From Chaetoderma sp. LZ-2023a (lineage: Eukaryota; Mollusca; Caudofoveata; Chaetodermatida; Chaetodermatidae): 64,000 bases of DNA. The first letter of the stretch is position 1, and every line of letters starts with the position of its first letter. The notes under the pieces are model-generated. The model did not search any database. It was not told where the DNA came from and saw only the letters and a program-made list of their open reading frames with translations. Location: positions 146,450,233-146,514,232 of the forward strand of contig CM067359.1 in assembly GCA_034401795.1 (NCBI GenBank). The letters run 5' to 3'. Of this stretch, positions 1 to 12,600 are shown in pieces. The translations under genes were made by a program, and so were the position numbers.

Positions 1-1242
1 TGTAAACGATGCAAACCTACCCCTGTTACAAATAGCAGTGTGGTGTCTTCCTTGGCAGTTTCGACAACAATTACGAGAATTTCACTGTGAAGCTTTTTGA
101 TTTCCACGGAGACAATTATAACACAACCGGTTGTGCATTATTATATCCCTGCGTTTTTGGCGATCGGGAACCACAGTACAGTTCGCATGGAAATGGTGTC
201 CCTTACAGAAAGCACAAATATTCCTTTGCGTCGGTGGCATGTGTAGGGTTTGGAATGAAGCTGTTGTAGCACTGAGTTCATCAGACAATGAGTGCGGGTT
301 GGTGCCAGCAACCGCAGCTTGAATTTCACTGTACAAAGATGATCTGGGTTGACCCAAAGTCCACGCCTTATCGCCATGTTCACGTGAAATATTCGTTCTC
401 ACGTAACCCAGTAGTTTCTCGAACACTAATGGCACTAAAAGATCTCCGCAGCTTTCTTCAGATTTTCCTAACGACTTTAACCCTCTAATATAACTTTCCA
501 AGTCATCGTAGAGCTCACGAATAGAATTCAGAGAATTTGATGGTTTTGGAAGTTCCCACAAAGCTTTCATGTAGCTAGAAATCAACTTATGTGGCTGTCC
601 GTAACGATCCTTTATCAATTCCATGGCCTCGATGTAATTAGCACTTGCCAATTGGGGCCCCTCAATTGTCTTTACCGCATCACGTGTCAACTGTGCAATC
701 AGGTATTGGAACTTTTGAACGTTATTCAGTTTAGTGTCACTATCCACAGCAGCAGTAAATGTATCAATACATCAGTTCCAACGAAGTACGTTTCTGTCAA
801 ACTTTGGTACTTGCAGTTTTGGCAGATTAACCGTTCTATTCCCAGTAGTAGAATTAGTATTACCTGACGACGAGTCCGTATATACACCAGTGGAGCTAAG
901 CACATTAACATTGACAATGCTTAACTGCTGTTTTAAATCCATTAAATAGTCATCCGATTTGATAATCGCATCCGCTAATTCGTCCGTACCCATCGCTTCC
1001 ATTATGATGTCATCGATATCCCGTAGTTGCGCAAGTTTCGTAACAGCCGAGTCATATATTCCCTGGAATGTTTGTTGTTGTAATAATGATGGTAGATTCG
1101 TAAAGGTAACTTTCAAGTCCTGTAGTTTCTTTAGTAACGTAGTCATTTGCCCATGATGGGCTCCCCGCGATGTCATCAGTCTTCTCATTGTATCTGCCGT
1201 CAGTAGACTTTGATTCTCCATCATCATCGTGTCGTTATCCAC
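1..1242 (-). pseudogene. BEL/Pao LTR retrotransposon, gag part (fossil)
   Basis: The minus strand encodes a BEL/Pao-type Gag: an N-terminal helical region, then a segment with NLPKLQVPKFD (the entry to the DUF1759-like Gag domain), a long helical Gag body, and a zinc-knuckle-like CAFCKGHHF...LCYNCL region near the left edge. Gag of this family packages element RNA in cytoplasmic particles. The element runs off the window at position 1, so protease, reverse transcriptase and integrase would lie to the left. The coding part is broken (a few breaks) and is treated as a fossil. No LTR could be delimited in the window. Confidence 0.75.
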
Positions 1243-1414
1243 TTGTCTTCTACTGGCTCATCCATCTCGTCGGATCAGAAAGAATGTGTGAGATAGCTGT
1301 GGTAAGAGTTGTGCCGAGTTGCACAATCACAATAACACCACAATGGGTGGTTCAAAGCTAGAGCCAACTATAAGCTGGATAAACCACAAACACGACTTGT
1401 CAGTTTAAGGTATA
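1243..1414. other. Non-coding leader between BEL/Pao gag and A-rich repeat
   Basis: No coding signal is seen. By position it should be the 5' leader, or the LTR edge, of the minus-strand BEL/Pao element. Neither a primer-binding site nor LTR ends could be fixed by eye. The A-rich repeat begins at about 1415. Confidence 0.3.
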
Positions 1415-2386
1415 TAGAGAGAAAGTTCCAAAATTGGCCAAAAATAATAAGAAATGGACAAAAAAAACAAAAAAGTAGTCAACGTGATAAAAACGACAAA
1501 ATATTATCGGAAATGGCCGAAATTGGTCAAAACCTGTTAAAATTGGTCTAAACGGTCCAAAATTGGCAACAGATAATCAAAAATTGACAAAAACATAAAA
1601 AAGTAGTAAAAAATTATGAAAAACGATGAAACTAATAAAAACAATGGCCAAAATCGGTTAAAATTTGAAAGAAATGGTCAAGATCCATAAAAAATTACCA
1701 AAAATTGTGTAAAATCATCAAAAATGATCAAGAAGCATAAAAAATGGAACAAAAACTACCAAAAACAATCAGAATTGTCAGCAACGATACAAGAATTGTC
1801 AACATCGGTAAAAAAAAAAGTCCAATAAAGGCAAAAAAATACTAATTCAGCAGTAAATGGGTTAATCAAGATTTGCAATTTAGCATTAAAATGGTTAATA
1901 GAAGAATTCAGCAGTAAAATGGTTAATTGAGTACTGTAATTCAGTAGTATAAGGGTTAATTTAGCCTTGTTATTCAGCAGTAAAAGTGTTAATTGACACT
2001 TATAATTCAGCAGTAAAAGGGTTAATTCTGATGCTTAATCATACTCATGTAGTTCTTTGTAGTACCAAGATGGCCGACAGTCATCGACAGTTAGAAGGCA
2101 AAAACAATATCAGTGTGATATATACGCTTGCAATCACCAAGTAATCATCAAGTTCTCACCATAAATTTACTAGATGGCGAAAACTGTAACATATCTGACC
2201 TCTCTATTAAGGAACACCTCTATATGCTATATGTTATGTGGTAACTTGACGCGCTCATATCTCAGCCGTTTATAGACGGATCGCCTTGATTCTTTCAAAC
2301 TCCCATCTGTGGACATCCCTGCACATGGTGAACTACATTTAAAAAACGCTGACATTGTGGTTCTGAAGAGGAAGCCAGTGGAAAAG

Positions 2387-2387
<1 letters not shown>
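1415..2387. repeat. Divergent copy of the A-rich/TTCAGCAG repeat module
   Basis: An A-rich stretch made of degenerate units such as AAAATGGTCAAAA (about 1415-1840) is followed by tandem units of about 40 bp built on TTCAGCAGTAAAAGGGTTAA (about 1845-2035). Unique-looking sequence follows (CCAAGATGGC, GTAATCATCAAGTT, ATCTCAGCCGTTTATAGACG). The same order recurs at about 16160-17305 and 28610-29756, so this is a third, more diverged copy. No convincing gene is present. Confidence 0.75.

Positions 2388-2440
<53 letters not shown>
2388..2440. repeat. (AAT)n microsatellite
   Basis: A perfect AAT/TAA trinucleotide run. It occupies the same place in the module as the expanded TAA tracts at 17417 and 29865. 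The apparent tyrosine-run reading frame on the minus strand is an artefact of the repeat. Confidence 0.95.
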
Positions 2441-2441
<1 letters not shown>

Positions 2442-2853
2442 TAGAGGTTAGAGGACTAACCTCACGTGTTCCAAGTAAAGGTTTCTGGTCAAAGGTGTCA
2501 TTGGATGGTAAAAGGAATGTCACTGTGAACTATTTTTCATATTTGGTGAAGATAATGAAAAAAAAAGAAAAAAAAGAAGAATTATCAAACATGGACAAAA
2601 ACCATCAAAATGATAAAAAACAACAACAGAAATTGTCAAAAACGGCAGAAAAAAGGGGAAGATCAGTCAAAGAGGACCAAGAATTGCCACAAATTCTGAA
2701 AAATGGTCAAAACGCATTAAAAATGAAAGGAATTACCAAAAATGACAGAAATGGGAAAGATTTGTCCAAATCGGTTAAAAAAGAACCAAAAGGATAAAAA
2801 GCAATAGAAAATGATGAAAGTGGGAAAAATTTGTCGAAATCGATCGGAAAGGG
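2441..2853. repeat. A-rich repeat flanking Polinton A on the left
   Basis: Degenerate AAAAATGGTCAAAA-type units. A plus-strand reading frame at 2495-2797 is only lysine/asparagine-rich low complexity. The Polinton begins inside this repeat, and matching A-rich sequence resumes at 27310 on its other side. Confidence 0.8.
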
Positions 2854-3172
2854 AGTGGTTATAAAATATCGGTCCTGGCGCACTTCTTCATGAATGCAAC
2901 GTCAAAGGTGACCACCCCTCCAACAGGGGCTTTAGAATCCTGGCGCACTGACTGCTGAAATCTGCGCTATACTCATAGGGGCTCCGAATGAGGCGACCGC
3001 ACCTCCCACAGGGGTTTCAGAAAAAGGCGGAGAATCATCAACTGCACTATACTCATAGGGACTACGACAAAGGCGACCACGCCTCCCACAGGGGTTTCAG
3101 AAAAAGGCGAAGAATCGTCAACTGCGTTATACCCATAGGCCCCGCCCCACCCCCAGTGGGGCCCCAAGCAGG
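2854..3172. repeat. Left terminal inverted repeat of Polinton A
   Basis: Matches the reverse complement of 26739-27309 (minus the SINE): AGT(G/A)GTTATAAAATA, then CTGGCGCACTTCTTC, then units of about 80 bp carrying CTCCCACAGGGGTTTCAG and ATACTCATAGGG. Three such units are visible, the outer one diverged. Confidence 0.85.
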
Positions 3173-3259
3173 TACAAACTTCCATTTAGAGATATGCTTA
3201 TATAAATTTACAGTATGAGTCTACAATTTAATGTTACAGATAATTAACCAGAGGCAGCC

Positions 3260-3655
3260 GTGCTGGAAGCTCCTCAACCACAGGGCCAGCCGGATGTTGC
3301 TGGGTATTTGGAATTCATGGAACGTGAATGTGAATTATGGGAGGAACTGTGTGAGACAGACATTGTGATCAATGCTGAGCTAGATTATTATAGGAAGTTT
3401 TTGGACTTTCCCACACCATGGTTGGGTTATAATAATATGGATAGTAATAGGGAATTTTTGGACATTTATGCACCAGGGTTAGTTTATAATATGGATAGTA
3501 ATAGTAACGAGTTACTATATTATAGACAACTCATTAGTGACGGCATCATCATCAATGAGTATAATGAGGAAGCGGTAGCAGCACTGCGGGTAGAAGCCCA
3601 GGGACGAGCTCAATGCACAGAGTCTGATGATGGTTATGAGTCTGGTGAGCTATAA
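3260..3655 (+). CDS. Unknown acidic protein next to left TIR of Polinton A
   Basis: An open frame of 131 codons, rich in Glu, Asp and Tyr. It contains an internal near-repeat (NNMDSN / YNMDSN) and the segment YYRQLISDGIIINEYNEEAV. That segment is matched by YYRQLVRDDIICEYNEESV in the frame at 26321-26572 near the opposite terminus, so the two belong to one small family placed at both ends of the element. No domain is recognised. A role in element termini or regulation would be a guess. It could be a real gene or one exon of one. Confidence 0.5.
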   Translation: MLEAPQPQGQPDVAGYLEFMERECELWEELCETDIVINAELDYYRKFLDFPTPWLGYNNMDSNREFLDIYAPGLVYNMDSNSNELLYYRQLISDGIIINEYNEEAVAALRVEAQGRAQCTESDDGYESGEL

Positions 3656-3959
3656 GCAGTAAACAAAAATAGCGGTCCTGTAGTGTACACACACCCCCCC
3701 CCTCCACTGGACACCAGCCTGCTCAGACCGAGCCAGCACAAAAAAATTCATACATCCTAAGATCAATCATCAGAAATCAAGATTATACTAGAGCAAATAT
3801 AAAAAATAATTTAAAAAAAAAAAAAATTAAAAAAAAAATTGGTTCCATTTAGATATATAAACATCCTAAGATTAATCATGTCAGCCAAAAAATCCAGATC
3901 AGATTTAAAAAATTCAGATACTTGAGAAAAAATGTCCATTTAGACATAACCTCAACTAT
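3656..3959. other. AT-rich spacer with C-run and A-runs
   Basis: Contains a C-run near 3697, a long A-run near 3815 and two similar stretches (ATACATCCTAAGATCAATCAT and AACATCCTAAGATTAATCAT types). The similarity suggests a local duplication. No gene is seen. Confidence 0.5.
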
Positions 3960-6900
3960 ATGTATATCAATGAATACATTTGTCCAAGAATTGACAAGCT
4001 GCAGCAAAGGTTAATCAATCATGCCACATATGCTGAAGGGTTAGCAGCTCTTTTACCAGCTTCTGATCCCTCATCGGCTCCACGCAGGAAGCTACCACCC
4101 ACCCCTGAGACGTCTACCCCATGTAGGAAGCCAACTCCTACACATGGTAATGAAGTACCAGACCAGTCAAAACACCACATGCCATCCAGAACTACTTGAG
4201 GGGTTGTGTACTACATGGCCATGGGAAAGACCCAGATGCTTTCAAAGCAGATAACCAAAACAAGATTGTAAAGAAGCTGATAGAAGAAATACTCAACCTC
4301 AAAGGAGTCAAGTTCAATCTTGCTCTCAGGGTCACTCTCAGTAAGCAGAAGAATGATGGAACAGAGGTCACCACAGATCCCCTGTTCTGGTCAAGGCAGC
4401 AACCTGTCTTGAAAGCAAGCGATATTAGTGAGGCTGTGAAGGAAGCCAAAGCCAAGGTGCTGCAAGGCCTTGAGAACTACACTCGTGAATGGTCGGGATG
4501 GGCCATGAATCGAGTGGAAGCTCTCTACCTTAGCATCGCTAGATATGAACCTCTACGCGGCGGGTCCTACATTGACCTCCCTGCCTCAATCAAACATAAG
4601 CATGCAGCGATCAATGTTAAGAATAAGGATGATCACTGTCTCCGATGGTCACTCCTAGCTGCACTACACCCAGTTGATAAGGATCCTCAGAGAGTCTCCA
4701 AATATGCCCCGCACTGGGATACCCTCGATATGACAGGTGTAGACTCCCCAAACACTCTCCACCAGCTTAAACGTGTTGAGTGACAGAATGGCTTGGCTAT
4801 TAATGTATTCGGGCATGCCAAGGGTGTCTAACCATTGCAGCTAAGTGATGCTGATCCTGTTATTCTGAGAACCAATCTCTTACTGATTGAGAAAGCTGGT
4901 AAGCAGCACTACACCTGGATTAAGGATCTGCATCGACTGCTCCATGACCAAAGTAGATATGATGGGAGAAAGCACTTCTGTGAACGTTGCCTCCAGTGCT
5001 ATTCCCGAGAGGATCTACTCATCAAGCACAACCCGTAGTGATGTGGTATCAGTGACAGACCAATGCGTATAAGAATGCCTACAGAGGAGACGAAGATGCT
5101 ACAGTTTATCAACTACCACAAGCAACTCAAGGTGCCATTCATCATCAATGCCGACTTTGAAGCCCTAACAACCAAGATTGAGGGGCCAGAGGCGAATCCA
5201 GCTCAGAGCAACACACAGAAACACCATGAGATCTGTGGGTTCTCATACATTGTGGTCCACTGTGATGGCGCGAGTAAACCACCAGTGATGTATCGAGGAG
5301 AAGATGCAGCTAAGCACTTCCTCGACTGGTTGGCATGGGAAGAGGAGAAGATAAAGACCGTGCTCGCCCACCCTAAACCGATGGAGATGACTAGAGAGGA
5401 CTGGAGAGCTCTTAAAACTGCGGTCAGTTGCCATGTATGCGACAGACCATTAAATGGAGATAGTGTCAGAGATCACTGCCACATCACTGGCCTCTACTGG
5501 GGAGCAGCACACAAGGTGTCTAATCTAAAGCTGCGCCTCACCCCTAAGACCACCACCATCCTGGTCGTGTTCCACAATCTGCGTGGGTATGATTCTCACC
5601 TCATCATGCAGGCCATCTCCCAAACAGAGGGACAGATCAACTGCATCCCCAACAATATGGAGAGGTATATATCCTTCAGCCTCCGTCGGCTGCGGTTCAT
5701 CGACTCGGCGCAGTTCCTCCCAGCATCACTTAACAAGCTAGTAGCTAGTTCCACCATGTCCCACTTACAAAACAGTATGGTGCCGCACATGATTTCCTGC
5801 TCCGCAAAGGTGTATACCCCTATGAGTACATGGATGGGTGGCACTGCTTCAATAAGACCTCTCTTCCACCTCAAGCTGCTTTCTACAGTAAACACTCTGG
5901 CGAAATATCTGACAGTGACTACAATCACGCACATGCTGTCTGGGCCGAGTTTGACTGCCAGACCATGGGAGACTATCATGACCTCTATCTGAGGTCTGAC
6001 ACTGCTCCTTGCAGATGTCTTTGAGAACTTCCGCATCACGTGCCTCCAGCAGTATCATCTGGACCCAGCACATTATTACACGAGCCTGGTGTTGAGCTGG
6101 GATGCACTTCTAAGGAAGACAGGTGTGGAGCTGAAGCTCCTCACTGACTATGACATGCATCTCTTCATAGAGAAAGGACTCGGGGATGGTGTATCAATGG
6201 TCAGCAAATGCTATGCTAAAGCAAACAACCCATATATAGCTGGCTATAATCCACAACAGCCGACAAGCTACATCATATATCTGGATGCTAACAATCTCTA
6301 TGGCTGGGCAATGAGCCAACACCTCCTGACTGGGGGGTTTGAGTGGGTTGTTCCTACAGAACAGGACAACTCATTGCTAGCCATAAAGATTACACAACAT
6401 CCCGATGATGATGAAAAGGGCTGCATCCTAGAGGTTGACCTTGAGTACCCACAAGAACTGCATGACATGCACAATGCCTACCCGCTGGCGCCTGAACAGA
6501 TGAAGGTGAAGGGAGAGTGGCTCTCTGTATCAGTGTGCATTGGGCGAGTCGATAGCGGAGATGACAGCAGAAAAACTGGTGCCTAACCTGAGAGACAAAG
6601 AGCGCTATGTCCTACACTACCACAACCTGCAGCTCTACCTTAACCTGGGTATGAGGTTGAAGAAAATATACAGGGTTCTACGCTTAAATCAGTCACTGTG
6701 GATGGAGCCTTACATCCGACTTAACACAGAGCTCCATAAGAAGGCCAACAGCGACTTTGAGAAGGATCTCTACAAGCTGATGAATAACGGTAAGACCATG
6801 GAGAACTTGTGCAAGTGAGTGGATGTGAAGCTAGTGCAGTCATCAGAGGAGGACAAACTACGTGACCTAATAGCCAAGCCTAACTTCTGCCGGGCGAAGG

Positions 6901-7556
6901 TGTTCGATGATGATCTAGCTGCTCTCCACATATACAAGACGAGACTGCTGCTGAACCGCCCTGTCTATGTGGGAATGTCCATCCTGGACCTCTCAACGCA
7001 CCTGATGTATGACTTCCACTATAACGAACTGAAGCAACTATATGGTGCCAACTGTGAGCTCCTGTACACTGACACTCACGGCCTCCTGCTGGAGGTTCAG
7101 ACCGAGGACATCTATGCTGATATGGCCTGCAGGAGTGACCTCTATGCCACAAGCACCTATCTGGTAACACACCCACTACACCGTACTGGCAACAAGAAGA
7201 TCCTGGGCAAGATGAAGGATGAGTGTGCTGGTGTACCAATTCAGGAGTTTGTTGGCCTGCGTCCGAAGATGTATTCAATCAAGCGCTCAGATGAACAGGA
7301 GATCAAAAAGGCAAAGGGGGTATGCAGCATTGTCATCAAAAATAAGATTCGCCATGATCAGTACAAAGAATGTCTCTTGGAGCATAAGCTCTTTCACCAT
7401 GGTATGGATACGCTGAGGAGTGAGGGCCACCACATCTATGGGCTCCACCAGAACAAGATCAGCCTCAATCCCTTAGACACCAAGCGATGGATCACTCCAG
7501 ATGGTATTCACACCCTGGTGTATGGTCACAGGGATGCTTTCATCAAAGAACTCTAG
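3960..7556 (+). pseudogene. pPolB: Polinton A protein-primed DNA polymerase B (fossil)
   Basis: The plus strand carries the landmarks of a Polinton protein-primed family-B polymerase in order. There is an N-terminal region with LRWSLLAALHP and TGVDSPN (about 4645-4760) and a zinc-finger segment HFCERCLQCYSREDLL (about 4975-5020). The 3'-5' exonuclease motifs are DFEAL (about 5152) and FHNLRGYDSHLIM (about 5569). A C-x2-C/H-rich insert with CHVCDRP and DHCHITG lies between them. Polymerase motif A is YLDANNLYGWAM (about 6279) and the motif-C region is LLYTDTHGLLLE (about 7060). In intact relatives it copies the element's DNA from a protein primer. It is broken, with several breaks. The type differs clearly from the polymerase of Polinton C. 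Confidence 0.85.
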
Positions 7557-7583
7557 ATGGCGGAAGCTGAGTGTCTGGAGAGA

Positions 7584-8726
7584 CTAGTTGAAGCTCCTCT
7601 CGTACAGATTGTCACGTAGGACTGCTCCCCACTCCTTGCTGGCATGCCACTCAGTCTCTACATACCTGTCGATTCTGTGAACATCGATGGACCAGTTAGG
7701 ATCAGTCATCCACCTACGACCACCCTGCAGTTCACCAGGCTCATATAGGTAGCGAACCAAGGTATCAGATGGAAGTCTGTCCTCCTCGACATTGCCAGTA
7801 GGCTGGGAAATGGTTGTGTGTTGGATAGCCTCTACTGGCTTCTTGCCAGTTAGCCGAGTAACCTCAGTGTTTGATCTCTCCACTACAACGGGCAAACCTC
7901 TCTCCCATTTTCGGGACCGCTCGCCAGTCAGGACGACAGCCATCTCCTGAGCACACTGATGTGGGAACAGCCTCTCTGCCAGTGTCCGGTTCCACTGCTC
8001 AACGATCGGCTGGGCATGGTGATGTCCCACCTCACGTCGCCTAATCGCCACACCAGGTTTCCGCATGAGGGACACAGTTTTACCTCTAAACTCCTTACCC
8101 TCATCCACTTGCAGTAACTCTGGCCACTGGAGGGGATTTTGTGGGTCCTCATAGATATAGTGGCACCGCAGACTTGAACCTACTGGCGACATCGACGATG
8201 GTGAGGGCGTACTTGTAGGTCTTACATGTTCTTCCGGAACAGACCCTGTCATGCGGAAGGAACAGCACATCAGCCTGATGGACTCTGTTCAGGACAGGTT
8301 CATCGAAGTGCACATACTGAATGTGCTGTGGACGAGGTTTGTAGATCTGCCACATCCCCTGTCTGGTAAGCCACTGCCTAACCATCTCCAAGGTGAATCT
8401 ATGACCCTTGCGACGTGCAGCCTCGAGCAGCTGGTGGGGCTCGCGATAATAACTGCTGGGCCGGTAATAAAGATCTTCAAGAGAGATCGCGGGTGAACTC
8501 TCGGACTTCATCTCTGACGTCGACACCTGTCCTCTCCTGTACAGCTCAGGCAAACTCTAGACAGACGAACAGATGCCAATTGTTCATCTATCAGCGGTCC
8601 GCACGGATGAGCACCTCTTCGAATACCTGTGAACACTGCTGTCTAATCTCTCCGGCGGCATCACTGAAGAGTAGCTTATCGACCAAGGCTTGCCAGTTAA
8701 GGGACTTGACCAGGTCATACAGAGAA

Positions 8727-8731
<5 letters not shown>
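7584..8731 (-). pseudogene. INT: Polinton A retroviral-type integrase (fossil)
   Basis: Minus-strand parts, converging on the polymerase gene. An N-terminal helical/zinc-binding region (QLLEAARRKGHRFT, RQWLTRQGMW) precedes the catalytic core with ADVLFLPHD, YKYALTIVDVASRF, LLQVDEGKEF and IVEQWNRTLAERL, the D-D-E arrangement of the family. A C-terminal part resembling the tail of Polinton integrases (EPGELQGGRRWMTDPNWS) follows. The role is insertion of the linear element into host DNA. The start is taken at MASLYDL, just downstream of the TA repeat. It is broken, with few breaks. No equivalent was recognised in Polinton C. Confidence 0.85.

Positions 8732-8768
<37 letters not shown>
8732..8768. 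repeat. (TA)n tract upstream of the integrase part
   Basis: An uninterrupted TA dinucleotide run directly upstream of the integrase start. It is either an expanded TATA-type promoter or a plain microsatellite. Reading frames through it (IYIYIY) are artefacts. Confidence 0.8.
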
Positions 8769-8772
<4 letters not shown>

Positions 8773-8778
8773 CATGTC

Positions 8779-9186
8779 TTAAATGTTCGGAGCCCAGATG
8801 ACTGTAAGTGCTATCGCAATGTGCGGGAGCCATGGACCGGTAATGCCAAAGAATGTTCCTACCCCCGAGGCGATGGCTGGAATAGCCTCAGGGATCTTCT
8901 CAACTCCATGGATAGCATTGTTGGCGATTTTGCGGACCATCTCGCCAGCCTTCGTCGTGAACAGAGCAATCAGAGCCCCAACTGCTGCCAGTGGGCCAAG
9001 AGAGCACTTCACATAGGTATGATAAATTCCCTTAGCGCGGTGGATTGGTCTGTGGGATTCTGGCTCTACATCATCATAGGCATCCTCATCATTGTCTTCA
9101 TCATAGTCATCCTCATCATTGTCTTCGTCATAGTCATCCTCATCGTAGTCCTCAACTGGATCCTCGAAAGCTTCCGGTTCATACAT
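8779..9186 (-). CDS. Polinton A acidic-tract membrane protein
   Basis: An open minus-strand frame of about 136 codons from the MYEPEAF start. That start is chosen because the same MYEPEA start is conserved in Polinton C at about 53165, next to a promoter-like module. The N-terminus is an extreme Asp/Glu/Tyr repeat (DYDEDDYDEDNDED). The C-terminal half is hydrophobic and glycine-rich with two or three membrane segments (LGPLAAVGALIALF, IASGVGTFFGITGPW, HIAIALTVIW). Small membrane proteins are usual in Polintons, but this one cannot be assigned to a family. A virion-membrane or holin-like role would be speculation. Confidence 0.55.
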   Translation of the reverse strand: MYEPEAFEDPVEDYDEDDYDEDNDEDDYDEDNDEDAYDDVEPESHRPIHRAKGIYHTYVKCSLGPLAAVGALIALFTTKAGEMVRKIANNAIHGVEKIPEAIPAIASGVGTFFGITGPWLPHIAIALTVIWAPNI

Positions 9187-9243
9187 TGCTTGTAGTTCCT
9201 GCTGACTATATGGGGAATTTAAACTCACTATATATAGATATAG
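9187..9243. promoter_or_regulatory. Divergent promoter-like module (TTTAAAC + TATATATA)
   Basis: Lies between the divergent acidic membrane protein (-) and coiled-coil protein (+). TTTAAAC is at 9218-9224, followed after TCAC by TATATATAG. The same arrangement lies between the corresponding genes of Polinton C at 53166-53222. Confidence 0.5.
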
Positions 9244-9636
9244 CATCCGCAATCTTGAATGCAGGCATGTTTGCATTGGCGAACTGGGGTCTCAGCTTCG
9301 CTGACCATAAGGCAGCAGAGGTAGAGAGAAAACGTAAATAACCAGGCGATGGAGAAGCTGTCTAAGGAGAAGTTTGAGTACAGCAAGGCACTCGAGCATG
9401 TTCACCAGAGGGAGGTACGCCAACAGCAACAAAAAGCTCAAGCCACCAGGTACATCCAGGATGCTGATGCGAGTCTCGATGAGTGCTATGAGGCTGTAAA
9501 GCTCTCTGAGCCGATGCTCGACTATGTGGCATCAGCAGGTCAGAAGACATCCGAGGCCATAGTGGCTACTGTAGGAGCTGTGACTGCTGTAGCAGCAGTG
9601 ATAGCTGGTGGAGTTAAACTCGCTATATATAGCTGA
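9244..9636 (+). pseudogene. Polinton A coiled-coil/membrane protein
   Basis: Counterpart of the open frame at 53223-53603. The N-terminal part (ILNAGMFALANWGLSFAD) is hydrophobic. A charged, Gln-rich coiled-coil segment (EKLSKEKFEYSKALEHV) and a C-terminal membrane segment (AVTAVAAVIAGGVKLAIY) follow. Similarity to the C copy is high over the whole length. The function is unknown; the layout resembles a small structural or membrane-anchored protein. This copy is broken (few breaks). Confidence 0.55.
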
Positions 9637-9639
9637 GGG

Positions 9640-12600
9640 TCACTGAGCTACCAGCTGAATACCTCCATTTTGCAAGAAGTGACCCTTGCTATATCCAAAG
9701 TACAGCACCGTTACTCCAACCAGGCTAGTGCCCCCCTCGTTCTCCGAACAGGTTCCCAATATGAAAGCTGAGCTGGTTGCCATGGTTAGCTGGGATGTCC
9801 CTTCCTCTGAAGTGACACAGGCCATCCGGCCATTTGAGTGCCGACTTGAGATCATTGTAGCCACGGGTCAGGTGGAGTAAAGCGTACAACTTCGTTTCCT
9901 GCCGATAGAGACAGCAATCAGCCAGATCATGCACCTCACCGAGAATGTTGGTCCCAGCCACCACAAGTTTGAAGTCGTCTAGCTCGCTCACCTCCTGCAC
10001 CACCCCCTCCACCTCTCCCTTCTGAACTAAGACTGCTACAGCTACGCAATCTGAAGCACCTCGTTACACTGTCAACTAAATGCGTTAGCCATGGCCTGGA
10101 CATGCTGATGTTCTTGCTCTACATGTAGGATTCGGTGTCTAGAGCCCGCATGTTTTAGTTCCTGGTCGTTCTCATCATGCCACACCTGAAGTCGTGGAGA
10201 GGTCATCGTTACATCCGGAAGAGAGACCCCTGTTTAAGACTATATGCTCGGCCTCAACGTGGCGCAGGGGTGTAACCCACTGGGTGTCAATCCAGACATT
10301 TGGAGGGGCTAACCAGAGCATTATGCACAATGCTAATGAATGACACTTGGAGATCGAATCAACCGAAATGGTGCTCGCCCTGTGAGGATCCGCCAGGCAG
10401 GTGCAGCGCCGGGCTCCACGCCTCGAAGGAGCCCACCCTCAGCTACTGGACGTCCCATCAACTCGTCTTGCGGAGCCAGGGAACGAGGATGGAGAGCTAC
10501 TTGCCAACCGAAAGAGAAGACCAAACCCAAAGAGAACCCCAGTATCAACATCATGCACTGGAACGCAGAAGGGGTTACCAACAAGAAATCAGAGCTCGAA
10601 CAGTTCCTGTACGAAAACAACATTGATATCTGCTGTATCCAAGGGACACACTTGCAAGAAGGAAAACCATTTAAGATCAGAGGTTATCAGATCTTCCGGT
10701 GTGATCGAAGAGGAAGAAAGAAAGGCGGGGTGATCACCTTGGTTCAAAACAGCGTGAACGCCAGCCAGATCAAAACCTTTATGGAAGAGGCAGAATATAT
10801 CAAGATCAAGGTAACAACCAGCAACTCTGTGATTGACATTGTCAATTATTACTGCCCTAATGACAAGAATCTCTCACTTGACACAATCCAGGTCCCGGAC
10901 TGCCACTTCCTCATTGCAGGAGACTTTAATAGCCAGTCTCAGTGCTGGGGATACAGAACACTTGATAAACGAGGAGAAGACATTGAAGCATGGCAGGATG
11001 AAAAGCACCTTTTACTTGTCAACGATCCCACAGATCAGCCTACCTTCTACTCGCGCCGGTGGCACTCGACAACAACGCCAGACTTGGCATTTTGTAAAGA
11101 AGACATTCACAGAAACCTCAGTAGAGTGGTCGGATCGCAGTTAGGAGGAAGCGACCACCGCCCAGTCCTCCTCTCTCTTTCTGGAAGTATTTCGACAAGT
11201 TCACCTCAACATCCAAGGTGGAACTACAAAAAGGCAATTTGGAGTTTGTTCGGCATTCGTTCCAATGAGCTTACCCAAAATATAGCAGTAGAAGGGGGAA
11301 ACATCAACAATGCGGTCAAGGAATTTAATTCAAGTATCCTCAAGGCTGCCAACGAAGCGATTCCTTGAGGGTTCAGGAAAAATTACCGCCCCTACTGGAC
11401 AACAGAACTGCAAGCAGCACATGATAAACTAGACAAGGCCAGAGAAGATGCAGAGGGTAATCCCTGTCATGAAAACCACTTCACACTACAACAAACTAAA
11501 GCCAGGTATAGAAAGACCAAGCTGGAGGCCAAAAGAAGAAGCTGGAGGGAAAAGGCGGCAGGGTTTAATTTAGAGAGAGACACCACAAAGCTATGGAGAC
11601 TGACTAAAGCACTGAATGATGAGGGTGTCAGGGGAGAGAAGATTACTCTTGAAGAAGATGGACAAACACTGTCAGGAAAGATGGCTGCAGATGCCTTTGC
11701 GAAGGCATATGCAAAAGTAAGCAACATTTCTATACCACGAATGCGTCAAAAAGAGGCTAGAAAAGAGCAAAAGGAAAGAACAGACACCAACACTCACGAT
11801 GCAATGAAAGTTGACATTAGTTTAACAGAACTGAAGAAGGCTATCCGCCAATTGAAGAAGAAGAAATCTCCCAGGCCAGATGGCATTATGAATGAAATGT
11901 CCAACACCTAGGTAATGCATCTCTCCGCAAGTTGCTAGACATCTTTAATCTCAGTTGGACCAATGGAGAGGTTCCTCAGTGCTGGAAGGAAGCCAGAATG
12001 ACTCCTATTCTGAAAAAAGGGAAGAACAAGACGAAAGTGCCGAGCTACCGTCCTATCAGTCTTACAAGCTGCATATGCAAGACCATGGAGCGCATCATCA
12101 ACCAGCGGTTGCAGTGGTACCTGGAGTCGGAGAACATTATAGTTTCAGAGCAGGCTGGCTTCAGAAGATACAGGAGCACAGAAGATCAAACAACACATCT
12201 TGCACAGGTCATAGAGGACACTTTTCAAGCCAAGAAGGTGATGCTAGCTGCCTTTATCGATCTGCAGAAGGCATTTGACAAGGTGTGGAAGGATGGCCTC
12301 CTCGTGAAGCTCCGGCACACAGGCATCGGTGGCAACATGTTCCAATGGACCAAGTCATACCTACACAATCGCAGAGGTAGGGTGTTGGTGGATGGACAAT
12401 CTGGACAGAATGTATTGCTGAGACAAGGGGTACCACAAGGCGGGGTATTATCACCAACTCTGTTCATACTCTTCATTAATGACATTGTAGCAGAGCTGCC
12501 CAATGGGATCCAAGCAGCCCTCTATGCAGATGACCTCGTACTCTGGTGCACCGAGGAGTACACAACGACTGCCACATACAGAATGCAGCTCGCCTTGGAT